Shown here in pieces: positions 43,373 to 53,699 of a stretch of DNA of 64,000 nt. The notes under the pieces were generated by a model. It had not been told where the DNA came from and made no database searches. It was given only the letters and a program-made list of their open reading frames with translations. Each line of letters starts with the position of its first letter. Positions within the stretch are counted from its first letter, which is position 1. The stretch lies in NCBI GenBank assembly GCA_009746045.1, contig RPFO01000465.1, positions 5,001 through 69,000 of the forward strand. Direction: 5' to 3'. Both the position numbers and the translations under genes were made by a program. This DNA comes from Mesostigma viride (lineage: Eukaryota > Streptophyta > Mesostigmatophyceae > Mesostigmatales > Mesostigmataceae).

Positions 43373-46300
43373 CTGCGCCACACACTCACACAATGATGGG
43401 GACGCGCCGGGGACCGCCGACAAGCACGTAGTAATACATGGCACACGAGGAGCCAAGCATGGGTGCGGCATCAGTCGAGTGTGGTATGCTTCTAGGATTC
43501 AAACACCGGGCCTCTGGCAGAATTTCGGGACTAAATATATAGAGGACTAGTAGTAGACGGCGTATATCTACCAGGTCAGAGCCCTCCCTTCCTGCCGCCC
43601 ACAACCGTGCTGATACTACCAAAACAAGTGAGCACACTGCGCCCTGTTCTTATTTTTTTGTCCGCCGCCAAGGACGAGCGCCACCACTCACCGCACAAAC
43701 CCGATCCCATCCGCGCGCATGTGCCAGTCCACCAGGCCACTGTCACAAAAAGCGCATTAAGGCAAGCCAAGGGAGGGCAAGGCCCCCTCTGGGCACTAGC
43801 TAGCACATGAGATGCCACCCAGCAGCCCCCAGCGCTCGTGTGGTGTAGACCGGGGCTACCGGGGGACAGACACATGTCATGTCACCAGACACATGGCACG
43901 TTGCTATGATGACAAGGAGCTTCACGACAAAAGGATCAAGCAGTGGGCACATGGCCGATGCCAGTCAACCACCCCCTACAGCATGCAGCCATCCATACAC
44001 CGCACACAGGCATTCACATGAGCCCAGGCTGCGCATACCCTTCTGCACATGAGCCCAGTCGAGACAGGGTGGGTGTGAACGTACATAGCGCGACAGCGAC
44101 TGCCCCGCGGGGAGGATAGCCCTGCAGAAGCTGGAGCCGAACACAAAGTCCCCTTTCTGGGGTTTGGGCAGCCACGAGGGGAGGGAAGCCACGAGGTCCC
44201 GCAGAGAGACGGTGGTACGAGGTCTTGTTAGCAGCTACCATGAGCTTCCACCATTAAGAGCAGCCATCAGTGGCAACAATTCGCAGCAATCATTGCGTTA
44301 TGAGAGACCGTCTTGCTGCCGTGTATCTGCCGTCTTGCTGCCGTGTTGCTGCCGTGTCGCTGCCGTGTCACGGCCCACAGGGCAGCGCTCGCCTGCATGC
44401 CACGCGTGCACAGCAAACTCCGCGGCTACGCCTAAGTAGAGGCTCCATTAAGGACAAGTGCATAAACCTTGATGCCAGAACTGTTGATATGCAGGTAGCA
44501 GAGTTCGAATATTGCGGCGTCAACATTCTGATCACTCTTGCAAAAATATTTAGTACCGAGGTTCCTAGGAAGGGTTGGAGTTCGAATATTGCGGCGTCAA
44601 TATTCTGATCGCTCTTGCAGGAATAGTGCCGGGTACCGGAGCCTAGAGTGCGCAGGGCTAATTGCGCGGCCCAGGGGCCGAGGCGTAATTAGGCTTAATT
44701 ACGAAGGCCAGGTGGCCGGCGTAATTAGTCTGCGGAGGCTGGGAATTCGTGAGTGCGCAGGCTGGCAGTGGGCTAGCGGCGAGCGAACGATCCTCTTCCC
44801 GCGTGTCAAATTTATGCAAATAGCCGGGCTATTTACTTACATACGTCGAAGGCTCACTTCGACTACTTGCGCGCCGGGCTATTTACTTACATACCTCGAA
44901 GGCTCACTTCGACTACTTGCGCGGCCCGGCGCGCAAGTAGTCGAAGTGAGCCTTCGACGTATGTAAGTAAATAGCCCGGCGCGCAAGTAGTCGAAGTGAG
45001 CCTTCGACATATGTAAGTAAATAGCCCGGCGCGCAAGTAGTCGAAGTGAGCCTTTGACGTATGTAAGTAAATAGCCCGGCGCGCAAGTAGTCGAAGTGAG
45101 CCTTCGACGTACGTAAGTAAATAGCCCGGCGCGCAAGTAGTCGAAGTGAGCCTTCGACGTATGTAAGTAAATAGCCCGGCGCGCAAGTAGTCGAAGTGAG
45201 CCTTCGACGTATGTAAGTAAATAGCCCGGCGCGCAAGTAGTCGAAGTGAGCCTTCGACTTATGTAAGTAAATAGCCCGGCAATTTTGCTTAACAAGCAGA
45301 GTGAAGGGCCAAAGGGCGAAGAGACGAGGCACCATGTCCCACCACTTGGCCGCCTCTGAGCCAAAAAACAGCCAGACATGCAAACTCTGTGGGCATGGAC
45401 ACGGGGGGTGCCAAAGTGTCAGGAGGCACCCTCCAGGGGGGCACAAGTACCCGCGAGGCCCGTGCAACAGGGGTCATACATCGCAGCACCCAGCTACAAC
45501 TGGAAGGCAGCCGTGCCACCCCAAGGCACCATCCCACCCCACCTCACCTCAAGGCACATACCGGAATGACCGCCAGCATCGCTGCACAGAACGTACCGGA
45601 ATGACCACCAGCGTCGCGCTGTCCACCTGCCAGCTGTGGAGAGGGAAGAACCTGAGGGAAAGAGAGGGCCCGTGCGACCACGGGGGGGCCACGCAGCAAG
45701 GGCAGACAAGTGCATGCGCACGGTGAGGCGACCCAGGGCCCATGGACTAGATACTTGTTTGACACTGGAGACACAACGACGACCCCGACAAGACAAAAAT
45801 AGCTCGAGCCCCGAGCACAGCTCCGAGAGAACACGACAAGGAGAGCACATGTCCTGGTCTATGGCCCCTTGCCTGCACGCATGACGTAGTTGTGCGCCGC
45901 ACGCCGTCCTTGTTTCAGAACCCATGCACCTTTGAAAGGGTAGATGATGACAAAGCCTAGCATCCCACACTCGCCGCAAGGGTCACCGACCTTACTGATG
46001 TGACAAATGCGAAGCAGACATGGGCAGCACAGTCTGCAGCAAGGCGTGAGGGGGTAGACAGGAAACCAAATGGCACACACGGCGCACGACACATGCATCC
46101 ACACCCACGGCAGCGCCGCCCTCACAATGGCCACATGATATCCAGCGCATGCCCCCTCGTTATTCGCGTGCGCACACTAGTTGCCAGCAAACTTGTTCCA
46201 CCGTGCCAGCAGCCAATGAGTGATGCAAACACTGCAGATGCATCTACGGTCCCCCGCCGTTTCCTTTCCCCTCCCCCAGCAATAGGCACAAGGCCAGCCA

Positions 46301-49300
46301 TGCGATATCGACCCCCGGCCTGCGTGTTCGCCACAAGGCAAAGCAACGAGACAAACCAACAAGGCAGGCCACAAAGCCATGGGGTGAGGGAGGCCCACTG
46401 GCAAGGCGAACCAACACGGCCAATCAACAAGGCAGACAAACACGATGCGCTCACGATTCGTTGAGCGACTTGATGAGCGCAATCGCCGTACGCCGCAACG
46501 CTGGGTTGACACAGCGACCGCCCTCCATGAGCATGCCCGTCCCTGGCTGCAACTGCAGGGAGGTGGAGCCTGGCACCTGCACGGTTCCGGGCATTGAGAA
46601 GAAGCCCCAGAGCTGCCCTCGGCCGGCAGCAACACAAGGGGGGAGCCACGCGGGTGGCAGCACAGGGGGTGAAGAGGCAGATGAGAATGGGAGTTGCCAT
46701 GAGACCATACGGGCCATGAGCAAAGATACCGAGAGGACGCAAAAGAGCCACAGACCGATCATAGGATGCCCGCATGCCATGTGGGACACATGCCATAGAG
46801 GTTGGGTAGACTCCGCTCCTGGAAGATGCATCCTGATACGCACACCCACCAATCTGTTGGACAGTACCCTATAAAGGCGTCATCTACACGAGGACGATAG
46901 CATGATGGCCTGGAAGAGCGAGCAGCAGCAGGAGTTGCCTGCTGCTCCACGCCATAAGGCTAAGGCTGCCACAACAACTTGTGATTCCCCGGGCCCTTAA
47001 CCAGGGGAAATGGGAGAGATGTGCACATCAATGAAACTAGGGGCAATGGGAGAGATGCGCACATCAATGAAACTAGGGGAAATGGGAGAGATGCGCACGT
47101 CCATGAGACTAGGTAAAATGGGAGAGATGCGCACGTCAATGAAAAGCAACATAACATGGTGGCGGCAGCAGTGCTCCTGCTGGTGGTGGCGGCGGCGGTG
47201 GTGACGGCGATAGCAGTGGCCATTTCTCCTGGTGTGGGTCGGGCTTGGCTACCATACGCGCAGCTTGGTCTTGTTTCTGCACAGGCCAGACCCCCAGCGT
47301 GCTCCCAACAGCCATGGCAAAGCACCAACAAAGCCCGCACCACGATAAGTCGCCTGCAAATCCATCGAAAGGAATGCAGCAGGCTTCTCTGCTGCCATGC
47401 AAGCCTGCTGGATGCGCAGAGCAGGGCAAGGTTATTCTACCCAACGCCTCCTAACGCCCCCTTTCCTCCTCTCTCCACTTCCTTGTACCATAACAGCAGC
47501 CTGCCCCCCCCCCCCCCCCCGCCCACACGCAACCACTTACCACAGGAACAACCTGGATCACCAGTTGGGCGGCCTTCATGGTCTCTTGGGGGTCCGGCAA
47601 GCGACACCCCAACCTCAGTGCGTTCTGTGTATGCAGCGAGAAGACGTTCATCAGAGAGGAGAGGAGAAGAGAGTCAAACAAGGAAGAGAGTCAAACAAGG
47701 AAGGGCCCAACAACAGAGTAAAACAAGAGGGCAAAACTATCTGGCCGAACAGGAGAGGGCGCACCAACAGAGTCAAAGAAGGAAAGGCAAAACAAGAGTA
47801 AAAAAAGAGTGGGAAAAACAACAGAGTAAACAAAGAGGTGGCAAAACAACAGAGTAAAACAAGCGAGGGCAAAACAAGAGAGTAAAACAAGAGAGGGCAA
47901 AACAACAGAGTAAAACAAGAGAGGCCAAAACAACAGAGTAAAACAAGAGAGGCCAAAACAACAGAGTAAAACAAGAGAGGCCAAAACAACAGAGTAAAAC
48001 AAGAGGGGGCAAAACAACAGAGTAAAACAAGGGAGGGCAAAACAACAGAGTAAAACAAGAGGGGGCAAAACAACAGAGTAAAACAAGAGGGGGCAAAACA
48101 ACAGAGTAAAACAAGAGGGGCAAAACAACAGAGTAAAACAAGAGGGGGCAAAACAACAGAGTAAAACAAGAGGGGGCAAAACAAGAGAGTAAAACAAGAG
48201 AGGGCAAAACAACAGAGTAAAACAAGAGGGGGCAAAACAACAGAGTAAAACAAGAGGGGGCAAAACAACAGAGTAAAACAAGAGGGGGCAAAACAACAGA
48301 GTAAAACAAGAGAGGGCAAAACAACAGAGTAAAACAAGAGGGGGCAAAACAAGAGAGGGCAAAACAACAGAGTAAAACAAGGGAGGGCAAAACAACAGAG
48401 TAAAACAAGAGGGGGCAAAACAACAGAGTAAAACAAGGGAGGGCAAAACAACAGAGTAAAACAAGAGGGGGCAAAACAACAGAGTAAAACAAGAGGGGGC
48501 AAAACAACAGAGTAAAACAAGAGGGGGCAAAACAACAGAGTAAAACAAGAGGGGGCAAAACAACAGAGTAAAACAAGAGGGGGCAAAACAACAGAGTAAA
48601 ACAAGAGGGGGCAAAACAACAGAGTAAAACAAGAGGGGGCAAAACAACAGAGTAAAACAAGAGGGGGCAAAACAACAGAGTAAAACAAGAGGGGGCAAAA
48701 CAACAGAGTAAAACAAGAGGGGGCAAAACAACAGAGTAAAACAAGAGGGGGCAAAACAACAGAGTAAAACAAGGGAGGGCAAAACAACAGAGTAAAACAA
48801 GAGGGGGCAAAACAACAGAGTAAAACAAGAGGGGGCAAAACAACAGACTAAAACAAGAGAGTAAAACAAGAGAGGGCAAAACAACAGAGTAAAACAAGAG
48901 GGGGCAAAACAACAGAGTAAAACAAGAGAGGGCAAAACAACAGAGCAAACTAGAGAGGGCAAAACAACAGAGTAAAACAAGAGGGGGCAAAACAACAGAG
49001 TAAAACAAGGGAGGGCAAAACAACAGAGTAAAACAAGAGAGGGCAAAACAACAGAGTAAAACAAGAGGGGGCAAAACAACAGAGTAAAACAAGAGAGGGC
49101 GAAACAACAGAGTAAAACAAGAGAGGCCAAAACAACAGAGTAAAACAAGAGGGGGCAAAACAACAGAGTAAAACAAGAGGGGGCAAAACAACAGAGTAAA
49201 ACAAGAGGGGGCAAAACAACAGAGTAAAACAAGAGGGGGCAAAACAACAGAGTAAAACAAGAGAGGGCAAAACAACAGAGTAAAACAAGGGACTGAAGGG

Positions 49301-52300
49301 AGGGCAAAACAACAGAGTAAAACAAGAGAGGCCAAAACAACAGAGTAAAACAAGAGGGGGCAAAACAACAGAGTAAAACAAGGGACTGAAGGGAGGGCAA
49401 AACAACAGAGTAAAACAAGAGGGGGCAAAACAACAGAGTAAAACAAGGGAGGGCAAAACAACAGAGTAAAACAAGAGAGGGCAAAACAACAGAGTAAAAC
49501 AAGAGGGGGCAAAACAAGAGGGGGCAAGACAACAGAGTAAAACAAGAGAGGGCAAAACAACAGACTAAAACAAGAGGGGGCAAAACAACAGAGTAAAACA
49601 AGGGAGGGCAAAACAATAGAGTGAAACAAGAGGGGGCAAAACAACAGAGTAAAACAAGAGGGGGCAAAACAACAGAGTAAAACAAGAGAGGGCAAAACAA
49701 CAGACTAAAACAAGAGAGGGCAAAACAACAGAGTAAAACAAGAGGGGGCAAAACAACAGAGTAAAACAAGAGGGGGCAAAACAACAGAGTAAAACAAGAG
49801 GGGGCAAAACAACAGAGTAAAACAAGAGGGGGCAAAACAACAGAGTAAAACAAGAGAGGCCAAAACAACAGAGTAAAACAAGAGGGGCCAAAACAACAGA
49901 GTAAAACAAGAGGGGCCAAAACAACAGAGTAAAACAAGAGGGGGCAAAACAACAGAGTAAAACAAGGGAGGGCAAAACAACAGAGTCAAACAAGAGAGGG
50001 CAAAACAACAGAGTAAAACAAGAGGGGGCAAAACAACAGACTAAAACAAGAGAGGCCAAAACAACAGAGTAAAACAAGAGGGGCCAAAACAACAGAGTAA
50101 AACAAGAGGGGGCAAAACAACAGAGTAAAACAAGAGAGGCCAAAACAAGAGAGTAAAACAAGAGAGGCCCAAGCAACATAGTAAAACAAGAGGGGGCAAA
50201 ACAACAGACTAAAACAAGAGAGGCCAAAACAACAGAGTAAAACAAGAGGGGCCAAAACAACAGAGTAAAACAAGAGGGGGCAAAACAACAGAGTAAAACA
50301 AGAGAGGCCAAAACAAGAGAGTAAAACAAGAGAGGCCCAAGCAACATAGTAAAACAACCGAAAGTGAAAACAAGAGTTGGCATAACAACAGAGCAAACAA
50401 GAGAGCTGAACCACCCTGCCCATGCCAGGCAAGCATTAAAACTGCATGGCCCATTAGAGCCGCAGGCAAGCACTAAAGCTGCATGGCCCATTAGAGCCGC
50501 ATTGCCAATGGGAGCTGCATGGCCAATGGGAGCTGCATGGCCAATGGGAGCTATATGGCCCATTAAAGCTGCATGGCCCATTAGAGCTGCATGGCCCACT
50601 AGAGCTGCATGGCCCATTAGAGCTGCATGGCCCATCAGAGCTGCATGGCCCATCAGAGCTGCATGGCCCATTAGAGCTGCATGGCCCATCAGAGCTGTAT
50701 GGCCCATTAGAGCTGCATGGCCCATCAGAGCTGCATGGCCCATCAGAGCTGCATGGCCCATGGGAGCGTGTGAACGCACTGACATGCCGCAGTAGTTGAT
50801 ACTGTCGCGAGTCAAGTAGGATGCCGCAGTAGTTGATACTGTCGCGAATCAAGTAGGAGGCAGCACACAACGTGGGGAGGACTGCTGAGGAAGGCGTGCG
50901 AGGTATAGGGGTGTACGGAGCACGTGACGCGAGGGTATGCACATGGGCAGAATAGGTAGACGTTGAAGAGAGGGAGAAGCACTGCAAGGAGCATGCCCTC
51001 ATCGATCACTGCACCCGCAGCAGGGACGCAGTGCCTACCGAACACGCTGCCGTGTGGGTGTATATGATGGCGCATGCGTGGATACCCGCGTGTGCGCGTG
51101 AAGGAGCAAGCCAGGTCACACACACGCTCAGGGCAGGTCAAACACATGTTTAGGTTTGAACGGTGAAGCGAATATGGCCCTGCGCAATTTGTGGCATGCG
51201 CGCCACACACGGCATGCGTGTCCGGTTGCTGCCAAGTGTCACAAGCGGTCACTTATTGGCTGCCCGGTGGCTTCACTGCCTCCGGAGCTGTCCGTCCACC
51301 AATGGGCCCACCAAGCAAGGGTGGCGCCGACCTGTCAACACGCTCTACATTGTTGTGTGTGTGTGGGGGGGGGAGATTGCTGTTGTTGCACAGCAACGGG
51401 CGCGGGAACGTGGGCAGTGTATCGCTCGCACCACCAAGAATGGGGCGGGGAAAACATAAAACTCCGCACCCCCCACCCACCCACCCACCCACCCACCCAC
51501 CCACCCACCCACCCACCCGGAATGCCAGGAAGAGCACCAGGAAGGCGCTCATGCCGCCCGGGGGCAGCTGCTCCCCTTTCTGCTGCACCGCGTTGGCCGC
51601 CTGTCAGGGAGGTGTGAGGGGTGCAGGCGGCAGGCGGGCGCTGTGTTCAGTTCCGTGGAAGGAAGGCACGGTTACCTGTTTGACACAACGCGTGGAAGGC
51701 TGAGAGCCTTGCGCACACAGGAATGATGCTTGCCAAGGTCCCGTTGAGCCTGGCAGGGGAGGAGGGGCGAGCGGAGGGACCGACAGCGCAGGGACGAACG
51801 CTAGAAGGGGGATGACAACATGGCCAGTAAGAACAAGGCACCCAAAGGGGGCATGCGCTAGTAAGTGCGCAGGACACAAGGCCGCGCCTGCCGACGCTTT
51901 CTCTCTCTTCCACCTGTTTGGCACTGCCAAGCCTGTGTATGGCCGTGTAAACATTCCCATGGTTTCTAAACGATTGCATCACAACCCGACGCAGGGACTG
52001 TTTGTTATACAGAGCAGACACACGCAGCTGTGCTGTGAGACATAACGCTGCTGCACCCTCTGCCAATGTACTATGTCACTTTGACCATTCTATTACGTCC
52101 ATTATCAGAAACAGAACCAACAACATTCTCCACACTGCATTTTCTATTCTAATGCCTAGACCCGCTAGCCCCTGCTGCGCATGCACACCTGTGCCATGCG
52201 CAGCTAATGAGAACGGATGCCAGCATGAAAATGCACTCGGATGCAAGCATGAGAATCCTCGCGAAGCCTAGCCCTGGACCCGTCCCTGGCCGGTGCCTGG

Positions 52301-53607
52301 CCGGCATGCGACCAGGGCAGGCAGCCATGTGCGGCCTACATGACCATGCACATGACCATGAACCTGACCATGCACATGACCATGCACATGACCATGCACG
52401 TGACCATGCACATGACCATGCACATGACCATGCACATGACCATGCACATGACCATGCACATGACCATGCACACGACCATTCACATGACCATGCACACGAC
52501 CATGCACACGACTATGCACATGACCATGCACACGACCATGCACACGACCATTGTCGTCAGAAAGCAACAAACGTGAAAACGCTAGCTGCCCAAATCTGAG
52601 ATTCCGCGAAACACAGAAAGTAAGAAAGCCTAGTAGCTACCAGCAAGGAATCGAACACAGGACCTTTGGCATGATTTCGCGGCTGTGTGAGTCTCCCGAT
52701 CCGAAGGCATCTCACTTAACGTTTCGAAACAGCCCAACTGCGAAAAACCTCTTTACCGGAGAGGGGTGCCAATATGTCCGATATTGCTGAATCTATAGAA
52801 GATGACTCACCACTAGACCTAAGTGCGCAGGAGTACTATGCACACGACCATGCACACGACCATGCACACGACCATGCACACGGCCATGCACACGACCATG
52901 CACACGACCATGCACACGACCATACACGCGACCATGCATCCCCATGCCTGCCTGCACGGCCACACATAACCGTGCACAGGCGGCTAGCCCCGCACATGCG
53001 CGTGTGTTGAACGGTGGGGACGACCCGTTGTGGCAAGGCGGCAACACGCACACCCGCAGCAGCGGGCGCACATGCACACATGCAATTACAAGGGACAAAC
53101 ACGCACCCCCCCCCCCCACCACCACCACCACCACCCACCCACCCACCCACCCACCCCCACCCACCCACCCACCCACCCACCCACCCACCCACCCACCCAC
53201 CCACCCACCCACCCACCCACCCACCCACCCACCCACCCACCCACCCACCCACCCACCCACCCACCCACCCACCCACCCACCCACCACCCACCCACCCACC
53301 CACCCACCCACCCACCCACCCACCCACCCAACCCCCCAACCCCCACCCCCCCAGCCCCTCACCTACTCACCCACCTGCCCACAATCTGGAGGACGCGGAA
53401 CATTCCAGCTTCCATGACTAGTAAAGACATGCAAGGGGCCGTGATCGGGCACCACGGGAAGAAGAGGGGGGAACGCGCGCACACGTGAGATATCAAGTCA
53501 TGTGTTGGAGCCAGGGAGCACGCACCATCTGGAGAATCGGGAACAGCGCCTGCAGTGCGAAGGACAGCTCCGCCAGTGGGTGGTGGAGAACCGCCATCTC
53601 TAGCTCC
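43010..53607 (-). CDS. Unidentified protein-coding gene, about 12 exons, 5' end not found
   Basis: Exons in transcription order: 53607-53526, 53417-53375, 51749-51676, 51600-51517, 47624-47541, 46612-46455, 45633-45597, 45386-45294, 44234-44085, 43739-43692, 43372-43284, 43187-43010 (stop 43010-43012). All junctions are phase-compatible with GT/AG ends. Most exons have strongly GC-ending codons and a hydrophobic, helix-like protein: LAELSFALQALFPILQM, MSAFLVLFLAF, ETMKAAQLVIQVVPV, HVWLFFGSEAAKWWDMVPRL, LRDLVASLPSWLPKP. No family was recognised. The second, third and tenth exons (53417, 51749, 43739) are the least certain, because a different frame in them looks equally or more coding-like. 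Introns hold several minisatellites. Confidence 0.55.
44085..44234 (-). CDS. Exon of the unidentified gene
   Basis: A 50-codon phase-0 exon: TVSLRDLVASLPSWLPKPQK then GDFVFGSSFCRAILPAGQSL, donor GTACGTT. Strong GC3 bias supports coding. Confidence 0.6.
44500..44625. repeat. Direct duplication, about 45 bp, two copies
   Basis: GAGTTCGAATATTGCGGCGT followed by CAACATTCTGATC is repeated with small changes at about 44502 and 44578, in an intron. Confidence 0.85.
44820..45283. repeat. 50-bp tandem array with an inverted end (palindrome)
   Basis: Seven direct units (GCGCAAGTAGTCGAAGTGAG CCTTCGACGTATGTAAGTAA ...) occupy about 44928-45283; two units in inverted orientation occupy 44821-44927. The junction near 44925 makes a palindrome with arms of about 100 bp. 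Each unit also contains TCGAAG...CTTCGA. It lies in the intron directly after exon 45386-45294 of the unidentified gene. Confidence 0.93.
45294..45386 (-). CDS. Exon of the unidentified gene
   Basis: A 31-codon phase-0 exon SLHVWLFFGSEAAKWWDMVP then RLFALWPFTLL, between acceptor GCCCACAG and donor GTTAAGC. Hydrophobic and aromatic. Confidence 0.62.
45560..45633 (-). CDS. Short exon with duplicated 5' splice site, unidentified gene
   Basis: Exon 45633-45597 encodes WQVDSATLVVIP with donor GTACGTT. The last 19 bases of exon plus donor are repeated immediately downstream (GATGCTGGCGGTCATTCCG then GTATGTG, ending near 45560), so two donors lie about 36 bp apart. The first base C completes TC from the previous exon to Ser. 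Confidence 0.6.
46455..46612 (-). CDS. Exon of the unidentified gene
   Basis: LWGFFSMPGTVQVPGSTSLQ, then GTGMLMEGGRCVNPALRRTA and IALIKSLNE, ending in TC at donor GTGAGCG. It joins in phase with 45633-45597. Strong GC3 bias. Confidence 0.62.
47005..47148. repeat. 36-bp tandem repeat, 4 copies
   Basis: ATGGGAGAGATGCGCACATC plus AATGAAACTAGGGGAA units in an intron of the minus-strand gene. Confidence 0.9.
47541..47624 (-). CDS. Exon of the unidentified gene
   Basis: A 28-codon phase-0 exon NALRLGCRLPDPQETMKAAQ then LVIQVVPV, acceptor CATACACAG, donor GTAAGTG. Confidence 0.6.
47660..50400. repeat. 28-bp minisatellite, about 97 units
   Basis: The unit GGCAAAACAACAGAGTAAAA plus CAAGAGGG varies mainly as GGGGG/GAGGG/GAGGC. 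It fills most of a 3.9-kb intron of the minus-strand gene. Both ends are diverged. The minus-strand open frames (FCPLLFYSVVL repeats) are repeat by-products. Confidence 0.97.
50440..50765. repeat. 18-bp minisatellite, about 18 units
   Basis: GCATGGCCCATTAGAGCT and variants (CATCAGAGCT, CAATGGGAGCT). It adjoins the 28-bp array in the same intron. Confidence 0.95.
50780..50856. repeat. 37-bp direct duplication
   Basis: ATGCCGCAGTAGTTGATACT followed by GTCGCGA(G/A)TCAAGTAGG occurs twice in tandem. Confidence 0.9.
51468..51516. repeat. (CCCA)n tract abutting a splice donor
   Basis: About 12 CCCA units. On the minus strand this is GTGG repeated, beginning exactly at the predicted donor of exon 51600-51517, so every unit is a potential GTGGGT donor. 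Confidence 0.88.
51517..51600 (-). CDS. Exon of the unidentified gene
   Basis: A 28-codon phase-0 exon AANAVQQKGEQLPPGGMSAF then LVLFLAFR, acceptor TCCCTGACAG, donor GTGGGTGG. Strong GC3 bias. Confidence 0.6.
52338..52553. repeat. 12-bp tandem repeat, about 18 copies
   Basis: GACCATGCACAT/GACCATGCACAC units. The plus frame would read His-Asp-His-Ala repeats, but no gene context supports translation. Confidence 0.95.
52836..52935. repeat. 12-bp tandem repeat, second array, about 8 copies
   Basis: The same GACCATGCACAC unit as 52338-52553, separated from it by about 280 bp of unrelated sequence. Confidence 0.93.
53110..53345. repeat. (CCCA)n array, about 55 units
   Basis: A nearly pure CCCA tract with two or three slips; GGGT on the minus strand. 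It lies in an intron of the minus-strand gene and recalls 3941-4147 and 51468-51516. Confidence 0.96.
53526..53607 (-). CDS. Most upstream exon found of the unidentified gene
   Basis: ELEMAVLHHPLAELSFALQA then LFPILQM, acceptor CGCCTGCAG, donor GTGCGTG. The leading G implies two bases from an earlier exon not found here. Confidence 0.6.
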
Positions 53608-53640
53608 CTGCAGGCGTGTGTACATTCGTCGAAAGAGATA

Positions 53641-53668
53641 TGGGGGGCGGGGGGGGGGGGGGGGGGGA
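53641..53668. repeat. G homopolymer tract
   Basis: About 28 bases, all G except one C. Confidence 0.95.
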
Positions 53669-53699
53669 GAGATTCAGTTGCCGTGATGGACCATGTGTG

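Noticed and set aside
43692-43739. Alternative frame DWHMRADGIGFVR for the small exon
   Set aside because: It looks more protein-like but its phase fits neither neighbour; the phase-0 reading was kept with low certainty.
47651-50815. Open frames of up to 750 codons reading hydrophobic Leu/Phe/Cys repeats on the minus strand
   Set aside because: By-product of the 28-bp minisatellite, open in all three minus frames; not a membrane protein.
52338-52935. His-Asp-His-Ala repeat as a metal-binding protein
   Set aside because: Only the 12-bp repeat supports it; no start, splice context or flanking coding bias.
53110-53345. Telomere repeat
   Set aside because: CCCA/GGGT is not a known telomere motif (TTTAGGG or TTAGGG types absent) and it is internal.
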